From Tolypocladium sp. Sup5 PDA-1 (taxonomy: Eukaryota; Ascomycota; Sordariomycetes; Hypocreales; Ophiocordycipitaceae): DNA of 64,000 bases. The stretch spans positions 103,557-167,556 of the forward strand of contig JPHH03000068.1 in NCBI GenBank assembly GCA_000750105.3, written 5' to 3'. Position 1 is the first letter of the stretch. The number at the start of each line of letters is the position of its first letter. This document shows, in pieces, positions 52,746 to 64,000 of the stretch. A program made the position numbers and the translations under genes. The notes below the pieces were generated by a model, which saw nothing but the letters and a program-made list of their open reading frames with translations, did not search any database and was not told where the DNA came from.

Positions 52746-55700
52746 ATGAATGCGGACTCAACGATGGAAACCAGTCCGACATCATATGAACCGTCGGGAA
52801 CCATGAACGGTGCCGGCAGGCCATTGTTGCCAAAATCGACAACGGGTGTGAACCAACGTGACAGTCTGGTGCCAGCAACGGGGCTTGCAGAGGCTCCGGG
52901 AGTTATCTCAACTGGACGAGGAACCGGGATACCGAGTCAGGCTTTTTCTGATACAGCAACGAGGACACCCTGGTGGCCTTCGAGAGAGGTGGCTCAGAAG
53001 ACGCGAAAGAGGCGCCAACAACGAGATGAGAGGTCGGTGAGGCCGGTGAATGAGCCGATGTCTTTTCGGCGCATTGAGCCAAACGGTTCTTTGGACAGTC
53101 GAGAGTATCGAAGCATATCATTCCAAGATGAAAGCAGTGCAGTGGTGCGAGCCTTCGGTGGAGCGCAAGAGTCACCCAGGCAGGCAGAGGCAGAGCCTTC
53201 AACTGGACAAACACAGCCGGAGGAGCTTGGAAGATCTGTCACGGGGCTAAGAGACGAGCGACTGAGAAGCACAAGTGCACGAAACACATTTCGACGGATC
53301 GAGCCGAAGGGCTTAGTGGAGGACCGGCCGGAAGCGCGGGGAGTCTTGCTTCCGCCCCGGAGGATATGTTTCCAAGACGAAACGAGGGCTTTGGAACGAG
53401 CCTACGGTGTGTCCCAGCCCAGCCCGCCTTTCCAAGGGGAGATCAGGGTTGGCGCGGGAATTGATGACAAGGAGCAATCGCCATCTCCCGTGCCCGTTGG
53501 TGCTGGGACACGAGGTAAATTAGTGCAAGGCCGATTGCCATTCACGATCATGAAACCATTCAAAATTGCTGTGGCAGCAGCGAAGCCCAGTGGAGTTCCA
53601 CGCGGAAGGCCGAGGACGCGGATGAGCGGAGACGCCAGGCTAAGAGAGACAACCAGGTACACCCCGCGGCTCATTCTACCGAAAAGGACTGTGTTGGCAG
53701 AGAGCAGTGAGGACCAGGTGGCCGATGCATCCGGTGGGTCATTGCAGGTGTCTGCGGCGGTTACAGCGTCGGTGCAAGTAAGAGGCACTTGCACACGCGC
53801 AATATCCGTGCTTCCTCGCGGTACTTCCGAGACGAGAATGGACTTTGAGACGTTGCCGAGACCGCCAGCTCCGCATAATAGCTGGAGATCTATCCTGCCA
53901 CAGGAGTCGCAGCCAGAGCAGAGCAGCGTTTCCTTGGTGAGTGGTGCTGCCGGCCACGCAGGAAGGATGCAAGCAGACTTGTCAATACTACACCACAGAC
54001 GGGCGATCACCAGGCCAACCGATCTCAACCAAAATGCTGGCTTTCACAGAATGTCGGATGGGGCGGAAGCAAAGCTGGACTCCGAACCTGGAAATCCGAA
54101 GAAGTTGCGTTTGCGGCCTATTCACCCGCGGGATCGACGAGATTGGGGCGGAGGGACGAGCCAAACCGATCCCCCAACCCCACAACCCGACATGGCAAAG
54201 AGCCAGCGTCCGGAGCAGGTTGAAATCCAGAGGGCGACAAAGCCTCCGATGTCAAGAAAGCGGAGCCATCGCTCCGATAAGACCCAGCATCAAGCGAAAC
54301 GAGTCCGGATGAATACAAGGGGATTAAGGACGTCGGATGAACAGCGCGATGATTTAGCTAGCGTGATGCGGGCCTTAGAGGATGAACACGCGCTGAAGGA
54401 GAGATTATCAAACGAGCAGACGTGGTGCACGCCTATCCCGCACGAGCGAAAGGTATCAACTGTACGAGGGTTTTATCGAGCATTTCACGACTCCAGTACA
54501 TTGCCAATTCAGACGTGTACAGTGTGCTATCGGAAGCGCTCAGAGAAAGAGCTGCGTATGCTACCCTGGAATGAATGGGCAAGGGTTTCTTCTTCGGTGA
54601 ATTGGCGTCCAGTTTTCAACTGTCCGAGGTGCTTTCCCGAGGGGGTACCCGTCTTGGTCTGCGCAGAATGTACGCGTTACCTGGCTCGGGGTTGCCTATC
54701 TCCGGCAGCTCAACTTCACAGTCGGCTTGCCTGTGAGCACGCATTCCCTGAGGAGTTGAAGGGCTTGACGCCGGTGGAAGAGAAATTAATTTCGCTGTAT
54801 TCCTGCTACGGTTTCCTGGCGAGGTGCAGCGTTTCCAAGGGCAACAAGCAGGCTATCCACTACCCGAAACACGTCAAAGGTCACATTACAGTGTTTCCGA
54901 ACAATGTACAGGAGTTGGTAACGAAGGTGTTGCCCCATCCCCTCTTGCAAGCCATGGATGAAATCCATGTTTCTTGGCACGGCGTGGAGAAGCCAGCACC
55001 GAGTGATTTGACCAGCCTCTTAGCCGTGAGGCGACGGGTTGTGGAGAGGGCACTCGTTTGGTTGAAGAGAAACAATCCACACTACGCCGAGATCGAAATT
55101 GATACGGCGGAGATGGACAGTTGGGGAGATCCGGTTCATGGAGTGCCGTCATTGGTGTATGATCGCTTGGAACAGAATGAGCCATCCGCATGGGAGAAGA
55201 CAAGGACGGCGCATGTTGTGCCGCCAACAGAGCGAGCCATCGATGATGAGGAAACGCTAGAGATTGGAGAGCTGTTCAACCTCCTGAATCAAGGACAAGA
55301 TGCGTCAACTCGGCAGGTTGAGCAGACAATACAGGGGCTCGAAGGGCCCGGCGGGAACACCTCCGACGAACGCGACTCCACCGGAAGTACGATTAATGAG
55401 GTAGCTTGCTCCGGGATGTTTGCTCTGGATGGAGCTCCAGATGTGCCTGACGAGGAGAAATTGCGATTTGCCTGTGACGCTGTTCGCGGGGGTGTCACCG
55501 ACGGCCGTGCTGGGCCGAGGGCTTGGATTGGCCATTCGGCCGAGGCCGGAAAACCGGAAGAAGGCTATGAGCCATACATACAAGTCTGCCGCGGCGAAGA
55601 CTTCGCTGATACCTTTGATGCCTCTTTCTTCCCAAAGACATTCCCGACGCTATTTCCGTTCGGGCTCGGGAGCCCCCGTTTGGTGGAGGAAGCCGGCGTC

Positions 55701-58700
55701 CAGCCAGGTAGCGGTAGTGCCAACGGAGCAGACGCGGCGCAGAATCTCTTATCGTCACGGAACATGAGTCTTCGAACATGGGCGGATGGTGTACTGCGAC
55801 GTCACGGAGGTCGTTTCGCAACGCACCATGTGTTCGCTTTCCTGGTATTCAACATGGGTGTGCGATCGAGAAACCGTCGCGTCAGCATGTTGAGCGTGAC
55901 GAGAAAAAAATTTCACAAGGTCGAGCGCATTGTACAATCGCTTACAGTCGACAGACTGGCAATAGCCAGAGCGGAGCTTGAGAGATCGGGTAAGACTACT
56001 GATAGCGGCGTGAATGAGCTTCTCCGAAGCCTTTCGCTGTATGGCTACCGACAACCCATGTCGAGGGAGCTCCGTCTCAGCATGCGGCACAAGATCCAGG
56101 CACTTATCGTTCGATACGGCGTGCCTGTTATTTGGTTCACGATTAACCCAAACGATATCACGAATCCCGTGAAGCTTCGATTAGCAGCATACCGCACGCG
56201 CAACGCGGATGAGGCGGAGGAGTTCTTGCGACACCTTGACAAGGCATTCAAGCGCGTGCGACTGTCCATCTCAGACCCCATGAGCTCTGCGATATTTTTC
56301 CACCGCGAGATCAGTATGTTTTTTGAGCACTATGTGAAAGTTGGCGAAGAGTCGGTATTCGGGCGCATTAGCCAATATTACGGGGCCGTGGAAACCAACG
56401 AACGAGGTGCTCTTCATGTGCACGGCCTGCTGTGGTTGCAGGGAAATGCCCGTCTCGGATCGATGCTTGCCGACACAGATGTCGCCGATGCAGCAGCATA
56501 TAAGGAGCGGATCATTCAATACGTTGATAGTGTTTTTAGCGAGGTAAGAATCATGGCACATCGAGGAGGTCCGGCCAGTATCAGGTGACAGAGGGAATTA
56601 TCAGCTAATGTGCGTGAACAGGATCTGGACCAAGAGGGGTATTTTGTCGCGCAAGCAGAAAGATCCGTTACTACTGACATCTCCCCGCTAATGGACAATG
56701 TTGAGCAGTTCTCTGCCGCATTTGAGGAAGAAGCCAACTTTTGTGCTGGGGCGACGCAGATACATACGCACAGCCCGACGTGCCTCAAATACTCGCTCGG
56801 GAAGAAGACCCTAAAAGGAAATCTCTGCCGGTTTAAGGCCCCATGGAAGCTTGTGGAGGCGACAAGCCTCACGTCAGACGGCGTGCTGCAGATCCGACGA
56901 ACGCATCCCATGGTCAATCGATGGAACAAGGCCATGGCCGTCGGGCTTCGGCATAATCACGACATTTCGTTTATAGCGACGCAAAAGAAGACGATGGCTC
57001 TGGTCTATTATGTGACTAATTACGCGACCAAGGTGGAGGATCCGACGTGGAAGCGTGCTGCCGCGGCAGCGGAGTTGCTGCCAGTCGTTTCAGGAAACAG
57101 TCAGCCGGCTGGCGAAGAGCGTGGTGCAGGTACCGACGCCGTCGCTGACACCACCGGTATCAATAACAAAACTCGGCAGTTCCTCATGCGAGTGGCGAAC
57201 CGGGTATTCACGGAGCGTCCACTGTCACAAGTTGAGGTCGTTGCTCATCTTCTACAGTACCCGAGCGAGTTTACGAATACTTGCGCTTGGGCGTATCTGA
57301 ACGTATCTGTGCTCTATTGGCACATTTTTCACCGTTGGGATCGCCTCGGAGAAGAGAGCGGTACGGCGGCCGAAGAGCAAGCCATCGAAGAGGCGGTGAT
57401 CGTCGAAGAATCAGGGCACAGAATCAGCTTCCTCGATGCATACGAACATCGCGGGGATGTGCTGCGAAGTCTCTGCCTTTATGACTACGTGTCGGTTGTT
57501 CGGTTGCAGAGGATCAGCACCTACGGACGGCCTGGGAAATGGGGCGAAGTCCCTTTTCAGAGCAGTTGGTTGTCTGGAAAAGATTGGGTCCAAGTATTAA
57601 GGCGGCCAGGAAAACATGCGACTGTCTGCCTTGACGGCTACTTGAGCAAAGATTTTGAGCATGACGACGACGGGCCATGCCATAGAAGGTATCTCCGATC
57701 TCTAGGCGCGGTTGAATGTTGTCGATCGTGGAGCTGACTGTCTCACCACAGGGCCGCTGTGCAGCATTTAGGGCTGTTCGTGCCGTGGGATAAGTTCCTG
57801 GGTGAGGCAAGCGGCGACATCAACGAGACGTGGATGCGTGCATCGGCGTTGTTGCCAGCGAGAATCGCATGCCTGGTCGAAAACGTGCAACTCCTACGAC
57901 GTTCTGCCGAGGACGCGAAACGGGACGCCAAACAATGGGCCGCTTCTTCCGGGGACGGGGATCCAGCGCAAGCGTTCGGTGACGGGGAGGAGCTAGGGCG
58001 GGTGAACGACGATGCCGAGTCGATGTTCCGATCTGACGAAATCGGCAACGCAACACGGCTCATCGACGTCTTTAGGAGTGCAGCGGGGCCAAGCCAAGTG
58101 ACAGCAGAGTCGCAGGAGCTCAAGGAGATGACAAAGCGTCTTTGCCGGTTTCAAGAATCCGCACTATCCTCGACTGCTGAGCTCGAAGGCGCTAGAATAA
58201 CAGAACGGCAAGACCGATGTATTACCTTGACCGGGCAAGTATTCTCGGGGGCCCCCGTACCGGGCCAAAGCCAGGTCCGGGCCATCAAGTCGCAACAGAT
58301 TTGCGCCTCGAGGGAAAGAGTGAACACGATCCAAGGAATACAGAACATGACTAAGGCAGATGGAGCTGATGACTGCGCACAGGGGGACAATGCACACACC
58401 GCGACCGGGCGGGACGCTATGCGCCAATGGTTAACCGTTGCGGAAAAGCCAGGAGTCGAAGCAGACATTGGTAGTGTGCGAGTTTGCTTCGGCCCATCGA
58501 CGTCTTTCGTTGCCGCGGGCAGAAGCGTTGCCGCACAGTTGACGTTAAATAAGAAGCAGGCGGTTGCTTTCCTAATAGTCTGCCGGCAACTCGATTTGAT
58601 GCGGCAAGAGGAAGGACGGGATGGCGGTCAGCTCTGCCAATTTGTTGGCGGCGAGGGCGGCACTGGTAAATCACGTATCATTTCGGCGCTCGTGGACTTA

Positions 58701-60173
58701 TTTGCCGCAAGGGGTATATCAAGCCGTCTGCTGATTACGGCGACATCGGGAACCGCAGCGGCGCGAATCAACGGCATCACTATCCATTCAGCGTGCGGCT
58801 TTTCGAAGGATGCAGCCGCAAATGCGACCAGGGATTTAGATGGCGTGCGACTGCCGAAGCAGACAGGGCGCTTTGTCCATGGCCAGTCGCGAATGAACTG
58901 GCAGGAAAAAGACGTGCTCGTCATCGATGAAGTGAGCATGCTTGGAGCGCGGACTCTTCATGCCGTCAACGAGCAACTCTGCCGATTGCGCGGGTCGGAA
59001 CGGGATTTCGGAGGGATCCCGATTGTCCTGTTCTGTGGTGATTTCCACCAGTTCCGGCCGGTCCAAGAAAGGTCGATTGTGCTGTCGAGCACGGTCATCT
59101 CGTGGGACGCTGATAACTCATTCAGCGCCGAGCAGCGACACCAACACGATAAGGCTCACGCGCTGTGGAGGAGGTTCACGACGGTTGTAATGCTAGACGA
59201 GCAAATGCGCGCCGCCGGAGATGCGAAGCTGCAGGGGCTCCTGAAGCGAATCCGGGAAGGTGTACAAGATCAGGCAGATTTGGACTTCCTCAATGCAAGG
59301 TGCTACCAGGAGGGTAGACGGATCCCCTGGGAAACGGGCATCACCGTGGTGACACCCTTGAACAGGAACCGCTGGAACCTCAATATGGAGGCGAGCCTGG
59401 CGTTCCAGAAGCAGCAGCGGTCGACCATGCGCATCTTCATTTCCGAGCACAAGCGGAGGGGGTGCCTGCCGACGGAAGAAGAAGCTGTCATGATATTGAA
59501 TCACGGCGACGACAGTGCGACACCGGTGCCAGCCATCTTCATGTTCGTGCCGGGGATGTCGGTCGTCGTGAACCACAACACTCATCAGGGGTTGAAGCTG
59601 GTCAACGGTGCTGCGTACAAGGCAGTGGAAGTCGTTCTCGACAAGTCATACCCGGGTCACAAAGTCTCGGCAGATACAATCATCCACTTCGGTCCGCCAG
59701 CAGGCTTGATCTTGGCCTCGGAGACGACGGAGGATCTCCAGTTTGTCGGCATGCCGCCCGGGACTATCCTTTTAACGCCAATGAGCATCGTTATTCCATG
59801 TCAGCGCAAACGGCCATGGCAGCAGAACGATATCAGCCGTAAAGGATTGCCGTGTGCGGCGGCGTTTGCGTGCACAGATTACAAGGTGCAAGGAGGGACA
59901 CTGGAGCGGGTTGCGCTGGAGCTGCGTGGGACGAGGACGACGAGCGTCGGGGGCCAGGCGGTGGCATCGCAATGCGATCCGTACAGCCTTTACGTACAGC
60001 TATCGCGATGCCCGACGCTGGACGGGATCATGCTCGTATCGAAAGCGCGTGAGAGAGACTTCGTAGGCAACCGGGTGCCCAAGGAGATGGGTGAAGCGCA
60101 GGCAAGGCTCGAGAAGCTAAGTGAGAGAACACTGCAAGAGGCTGTGAGATGGTTCGGGGAGGACTCAGAGTGA
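52746..60173 (+). CDS. Helitron RepHel: HUH replication initiator plus Pif1-like helicase
   Basis: Three exons (52746-56543, 56622-57688, 57752-60173) with GT-AG introns (78 and 63 bp) encode 2428 residues. N-terminal ~500 residues: disordered, with two copies of an FRRIEP...FQDE repeat. About 591-730: Cys-rich CTVCYRKRSEKEL domain of the DUF6570 type found in fungal Helitrons. Then the Rep region, with HUH box LHVHGLLWL (His1224, His1226) and, after the first intron (VFSE/DLDQEG), the tyrosine motif YYVTNYATK (Tyr1396 and Tyr1400 candidates). C-terminal: Pif1/RecD-like helicase with GGEGGTGKS (about 1921-1929), VLVIDEVSML (about 2010-2019), FCGDFHQFRPV, YKVQGGTLER and YVQLSRC. The protein nicks one strand at the element end, becomes covalently linked to it and unwinds a single strand for rolling-circle transposition. 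All catalytic motifs are present. Start chosen as the first ATG in the open frame; the next is Met at codon 8. Confidence 0.92.
53058..53412 (+). repeat. Protein-level tandem repeat in the RepHel N-terminus
   Basis: Two units in copy B: FRRIEPNG...ISFQDESSAVVRAFGG from about 53058 and FRRIEPKG...ICFQDETRALERAYGV from about 53291, spaced ~230 bp. Three more decayed units are at 16860-17330 in copy A. Unit number therefore varies between copies. Function unknown. Confidence 0.7.
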
Positions 60174-60688
60174 AGGGGGCCGAAAGTACGGGGTTGCGAA
60201 CAGAAAAGTAGAGAGGTGGACCTGGCTAGGGAAGAGAAGCAAAACGTGTCGCACAGAGGGGACTGGCAATTCAGACAGGCCACATGTGTCAGCTGCCTTC
60301 AGTGGCTGTAGCTGCCTACGATTGCCGAAACAAGCAAAACCTTGCATTTGTGTATAAGAACTGCACGAAGGCCTGCAATATGGGAGATGAAGCTCTTTAA
60401 GATAATTCTCATCAACTAACGCGATGCAAACCGTGATCTCTGTGGAGGCAATTGACTGATACAACGCTTGTGTGGGTTGTGCGGTGCTAGGAAGGAAACG
60501 GGAACGAGACGGAAACTAGACTGAAAGAGGCAGGAATAAGACGGAGTATAAGCCAGTGAGAAGGCAGGAAACGCTGGGAAGCAAGGCCAGTTGGAAGGCA
60601 GTATCGTGAAGAGCCAATGGCAGAGGAGGAGAGTTTGAGGGGGGCGCGAAGCGGGGCAGAATCCTCTCGTCTCTTCGTTCGTTCCTCA
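60174..60688. other. 3' non-coding region of Helitron copy B
   Basis: No coding motif. It leads to the inverted subterminal repeats; purine-rich toward the end. Confidence 0.5.
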
Positions 60689-60735
60689 CTTCGTTCCTCA
60701 AGGCATAGTCCTCTCGTCACTTCGTTCCTCAAGGC
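60689..60735 (+). repeat. Helitron 3' subterminal repeats, inverted copies of the left-end 16-mer
   Basis: CTTCGTTCCTCAAGGC occurs exactly at 60689-60704 and 60720-60735. It is the perfect reverse complement of GCCTTGAGGAACGAAG at 49589-49604 and 13560-13575. A shorter AAGGCACTCAAGGCAC echo follows at 60731-60746. Confidence 0.85.
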
Positions 60736-60745
60736 ACTCAAGGCA

Positions 60746-62305
60746 CAGCTCCTCCGTGGAATCCCCATTGGTTTAAGTGCAAGGCACGCGATAGATCTAT
60801 TAGTGGGAAGGGAGATGATGGAAGCCACCGTGGCCCACTCGGCACCCAAGCGTTGGACCATGAGAGTGAGTGGGTTGCAGTGCTTGTCAAGATGGCATCC
60901 TCGGCCGGAGGGAGAGCGTCAAAGTCTTCTCAGCTTCGGTAGAGAGATGATTTGCGGTAGCAGAAGCAGATGCCCATGCATTTTCCGCCCACACCCCCCC
61001 AACTCACAAAAGCTCGCTACGTGCCTCACACAGGTGTGCCACTCGTTGGACAGCCTGCCGCGCGAGACTGGAATGCACACTGCCAACCGACGGAAAGCCC
61101 ACTAGGAGAGTAAGCGCCGGGACGAGGGTCTGCATCGGAAGGAGCTGTCGATTGTAACAGGGCATTGTGCGATGCAATCGCTGGCCCTTCGTACCAGGTT
61201 GTGCTGCCCGCATCGGCGCTTCAGTCCTTATTGTTCACTGAGCATCTGGAGGACGCAATCCCTGCCACTGATGACTTTGCGCATAGTCGCAGAAGGCTAA
61301 GAAGCGAGATGGACTCATGGGTTGGGCTGCGAAGCCAATATGATGCCCACCGCGACTGCCATATCCGGGATACACGCAGTACCAACTCAAAGTGTCATCA
61401 TGGCAAATCGTGACGACTCGAGGTCTGCAGGCAGCCGTCACTCGGAGTACAAATGCTCCGGGAGGTTAGCCGATAAACATAGTCACAGCACACGAATGAA
61501 GATACAGACTCGGACCAGCCATTTCTTCGGCTCAGGCCAAGAACGGGCCGGGGGAGGCACCGCAGCTGAAGGGGGAATTGCTGAGCGAAACGAGCACATG
61601 AGTCAAGTGCCATGACTTTGTCCATATCGTATCTTTCAACTTTAATGGAAACCAAAAGACAATACAGCTTTTCCCTGTCCATGAGGCGTGATGTTTGCTG
61701 CGGCTGGCGGGCTACGGCCAGAGCATTGCGTCTTCACAATCCACGAATCGCTCATTCTCTTGCTCCGGGTGCGTCACGACCTTGTCTCCCGTTCCTTTGC
61801 TGCGCCGTTGCACTACAGCGGTACTTGTAGGCCTCGCCTGCCCCGAAAACTGAAGTTATACCGTCGTGTGACACCCTGGCTGGGGCTATTGGTTCGTCAC
61901 AATCGCCTTACGCGGACTGCTGCCGATTGGGCTGTTGCTGCCGCCGTCATCCTCGTCCTTGTCGCCGCTGCCCGGATCTAGACATGTCCACGCTTTTTTG
62001 CGAATGAACATTTCATTTCCCGAGCAGCCTGGTTGCGATCTTACATTCCCTTCTGCGTGTTGTCCTGGTATTGACACTCCAATGTTACAAGTTTAGGCAG
62101 TTTGTCATCAAAAGCCGCGTCAACCTGCAAAAGCCTTCCTCCACCTCGGTCAACTCCCTCGACAGTGTTTGTCTTCATCTGGCCTCATTTTGCCTGAAAG
62201 CCGTCCTGCCTGTGCATTACTGGCGACCCAACGTTCTTCCTCAGCGTAACTAAATTAAATATACGGTTCAAGGTTACATAGCAAGGATATAGTCAAAAGA
62301 GGCAG
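60746..62305. other. No gene seen
   Basis: Short unrelated frames only. The true right end of Helitron B may lie a little inside this stretch. Confidence 0.45.
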
Positions 62306-62307
62306 TA

Positions 62308-62551
62308 CAGTGGGGTCCGAAATGACCGTCCGTTATTTTGTCAATTAGTTTTTAAAACTGGGTCAACTTTCGGCCGAGAGTGGCTTGGCGCCTCTTGTGG
62401 CTTGGGCCGTCAGGTACCTCCGGTTAAATACTCCAGGGACGATACTTTGAGTGCTTATGTAATTTCTCACCACCAGCCACATCGGCCGAAAGTGGCCATT
62501 GGCTGACACTCTTTGACGAAAAAAAAGGGACGGTCATTTCGGACCCCACTG
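62308..62551. mobile_element. MITE (Tc1/mariner-type) with perfect 24-bp terminal inverted repeats
   Basis: A 244-bp element. The left terminus 62308-62331 starts CAGTGGGGTCCG and ends ACCGTCC; the right terminus 62528-62551 is its exact reverse complement. A TA dinucleotide flanks each side (62306-62307 and 62552-62553), the target duplication of the Tc1/mariner/pogo superfamily. It has no coding capacity. An internal direct repeat GGCCGA(A/G)AGTGGC occurs twice. Perfect termini imply recent movement, or a source element elsewhere in the genome. Confidence 0.93.
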
Positions 62552-62553
62552 TA

Positions 62554-64000
62554 GAAGTGAGAGCACGGTGTGTACCCATCTACGATACTGCGCAAGACGG
62601 AGGAGGACCCAGCTAAGATAAGGGGATTTGGCCTAGCGACAGGAGAATTGAGAACACACGGATACCCAGCCTACGCCAGAACATGACGATGGGCTGCCAA
62701 CTGCCGCCACGCGATGGCACAAATGCATGGATCAGCATACGCTCTGGCTTTTCAGCGCGGGATGGACTGCCTCAACGAACCAGGTTGTCGTGCGGCTGCC
62801 CATCACGACGAATACGATCATGGTATGAAGAATCAGCCGCCCTGAGCGCCAGCGCATCCTGGTAACATGACACATCTGGGTCTGTTGTCCCTGCATTCGC
62901 CCCAGTATCCAGTCAACTCAGCCCTGACCGCCGTGGTCCGTCTCGGGTTCTGTAAGCTGACGTCTCGCTGCCACGTCTGACTGAAACAGCGGGGGGAAAG
63001 TGCCAGCCACAGCTTCTTAGCTAGGAAGCCGCGAACCGTTTTCGGCATCCGGATTCTCCAGCTACAAAAAGAGGAATAGTCCCTCCTGCAAGGCGACCAT
63101 CACAGCCTTGTTCAACCAGCGCCGGATCGCCCTCCCCGGCCCCGCGTCCCGTTCCCCATCCATGACCCCTGTTGCCTCTGCACAGGCGGTCGTAATCCTT
63201 GTTTTACGGTGACGCATATTGTCGCCCTGACTTGTTCGCCCGCTGGATTCGCACGTTCTTGCGGCTCCTGTCCCGACAGCTGGCGACCTAGGTAAGCAGA
63301 ACTGTCCTGCCTGTACGGACTATATCGCAGCGCATTCTGGAACGTGCAATGCCCCGCACCTATGATGACTTGAGACGCAAAAACCAAGGAAACTCGGCCA
63401 GGGCAAGCAAGCTGCTGCTGCCGCTGCTACTGCAGGGTTCTTCGCTACGAATATTCCGCTAACCCGGTTTGGGCATCAGGATTGTCCGGTATCAAAACAG
63501 GAATGGTCCACCTGCGAGGCGACGGAAGCCCCCCAGCACCTGGGACGGCCCGCCATGGAGAAAGCATGGGTGCCGCTGCACCATGATTCCCAGAATCCGG
63601 CCCACATCTGCCTTCGATTGCCTTACGCCGTTACCCGCCGAACTCTTCCTGGTGTTCTTTCCCAAGTCACGGCGAACGGTGTCGTGTCTCTTTCTCTCGT
63701 GTGTCGAGCGGTCTGTAACCGAATTTCCAGCAAAGAGGCTTATCAGAAGCACGCCACTGCTAGAGTTCGCGCTGTTCGCGCTATATGTCCATTGTATACC
63801 TGAGCTATTATCGCGAGTCGCGGAGTTCGTTTCTTCTCCTTAAGGCGATATCCAAAAACGCAGTTGATGGGTTGCGTAGCTTCTTGGATAGTCGGCGCGT
63901 GGGGGGTGGGGGGTGTGCTGCCGTCGGGGCGGTAGCCCGGCCGGTGTGGGCCCGGTGGGCGGCGACCTGCATGAGGAAAAGTGGGGGCGGCGGGGCGGGG
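62554..64000. other. No gene seen; degenerate direct repeat and G-rich end
   Basis: 63033-63098 and 63461-63523 are diverged direct repeats (GGCATCCGGATTCTCC against GGCATCAGGATTGTCC, then AGGAAT(A/G)GTCC). The last 100 bp (63901-64000) is strongly G-rich on the plus strand with repeated GGGG runs and could form G-quadruplexes. No gene supported. Confidence 0.5.

Larger units (their letters stand above)
49552..60745 (+). mobile_element. Helitron copy B, autonomous and coding-intact
   Basis: An ~11.2-kb element directly follows copy A. Order: hairpin block, MYND gene (+), protein X gene (-), divergent RepHel gene (+), then two inverted copies of the left-end 16-mer at 60689-60704 and 60720-60735. 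All three genes are open, with phase-consistent introns. The left boundary is fixed by the sharp start of identity with copy A; the right boundary (~60745) is a guess from the last repeat. No canonical 5'-TC or 3'-CTRR terminus is seen, which fits the Helentron/Helitron2-like, non-canonical group reported in fungi. Encoding all known catalytic motifs, it could be active. Confidence 0.8.

Noticed and set aside
60173..61000. Canonical Helitron 3' end (hairpin plus CTRR)
   Set aside because: I found no palindrome followed by CTRR at the expected distance. The inverted 16-mers are better supported.
1..64000. tRNA, rRNA or CRISPR features
   Set aside because: No tRNA-like arms with conserved boxes, no rRNA segments and no regularly spaced direct repeats were seen by eye. 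A tRNA scan would be needed to exclude tRNAs fully.

Overview
The window is nuclear DNA of a filamentous ascomycete (Pezizomycotina, probably a Sordariomycete-like fungus). The evidence is short GT-AG introns (47-93 bp), Zn2Cys6 regulators, a complete alpha-1,3-glucan synthase gene, a Tad-type LINE, Helitrons with a fungal N-terminal domain, and C-to-T decay concentrated at CpA, as left by repeat-induced point mutation (RIP). It is a transposon-rich, accessory-type region with islands of intact host-like genes.

Layout. 1-3.0 kb is a decayed Tad-like LINE. 3.3-3.9 kb is a stray fragment of a Helitron-associated gene. 4.5-6.1 kb is a Zn2Cys6 regulator. 7.7-11.9 kb holds a hAT remnant, a broken sugar transporter, a broken C2H2 zinc-finger gene and a small RING-like gene. 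13.5-19.4 kb is the left half of a mutated Helitron, copy A. 19.4-44.8 kb is a ~25.4-kb segment that splits copy A at one point. It carries a MYND-finger gene, a complete alpha-1,3-glucan synthase (2336 codons, nine exons), a secreted GPI-type protein, a broken membrane-protein gene, a broken Zn2Cys6 regulator, a second hAT scrap and a barstar-family gene. 44.8-49.3 kb is the right half of copy A. 49.55-60.75 kb is Helitron copy B, coding-intact. 62.3-62.55 kb is a perfect TA-flanked MITE. The rest looks non-coding.

The Helitrons are the most interesting part. Both copies share one three-gene architecture: a MYND-finger gene near the left end, a convergent gene for an unrecognised ~471-residue protein ('protein X'), and a divergent RepHel gene encoding an HUH nuclease plus a Pif1-like helicase of 2428 residues in copy B. 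The left ends share a ~55-bp block with a perfect 8-bp-stem hairpin. A 16-bp motif in that block recurs twice, inverted, beyond the RepHel stop of copy B, which suggests a Helentron-like terminus rather than canonical TC...CTRR ends. In copy A nearly all premature stops fall on Gln or Trp codons, and its HUH histidine pair is broken, but its last ~850 bp is almost untouched. A third MYND paralogue lies just inside the left edge of the segment that splits copy A.

Exon-intron structures were inferred by eye from splice signals and reading frames and checked for phase. No database search was possible, so family names rest on motif recognition.
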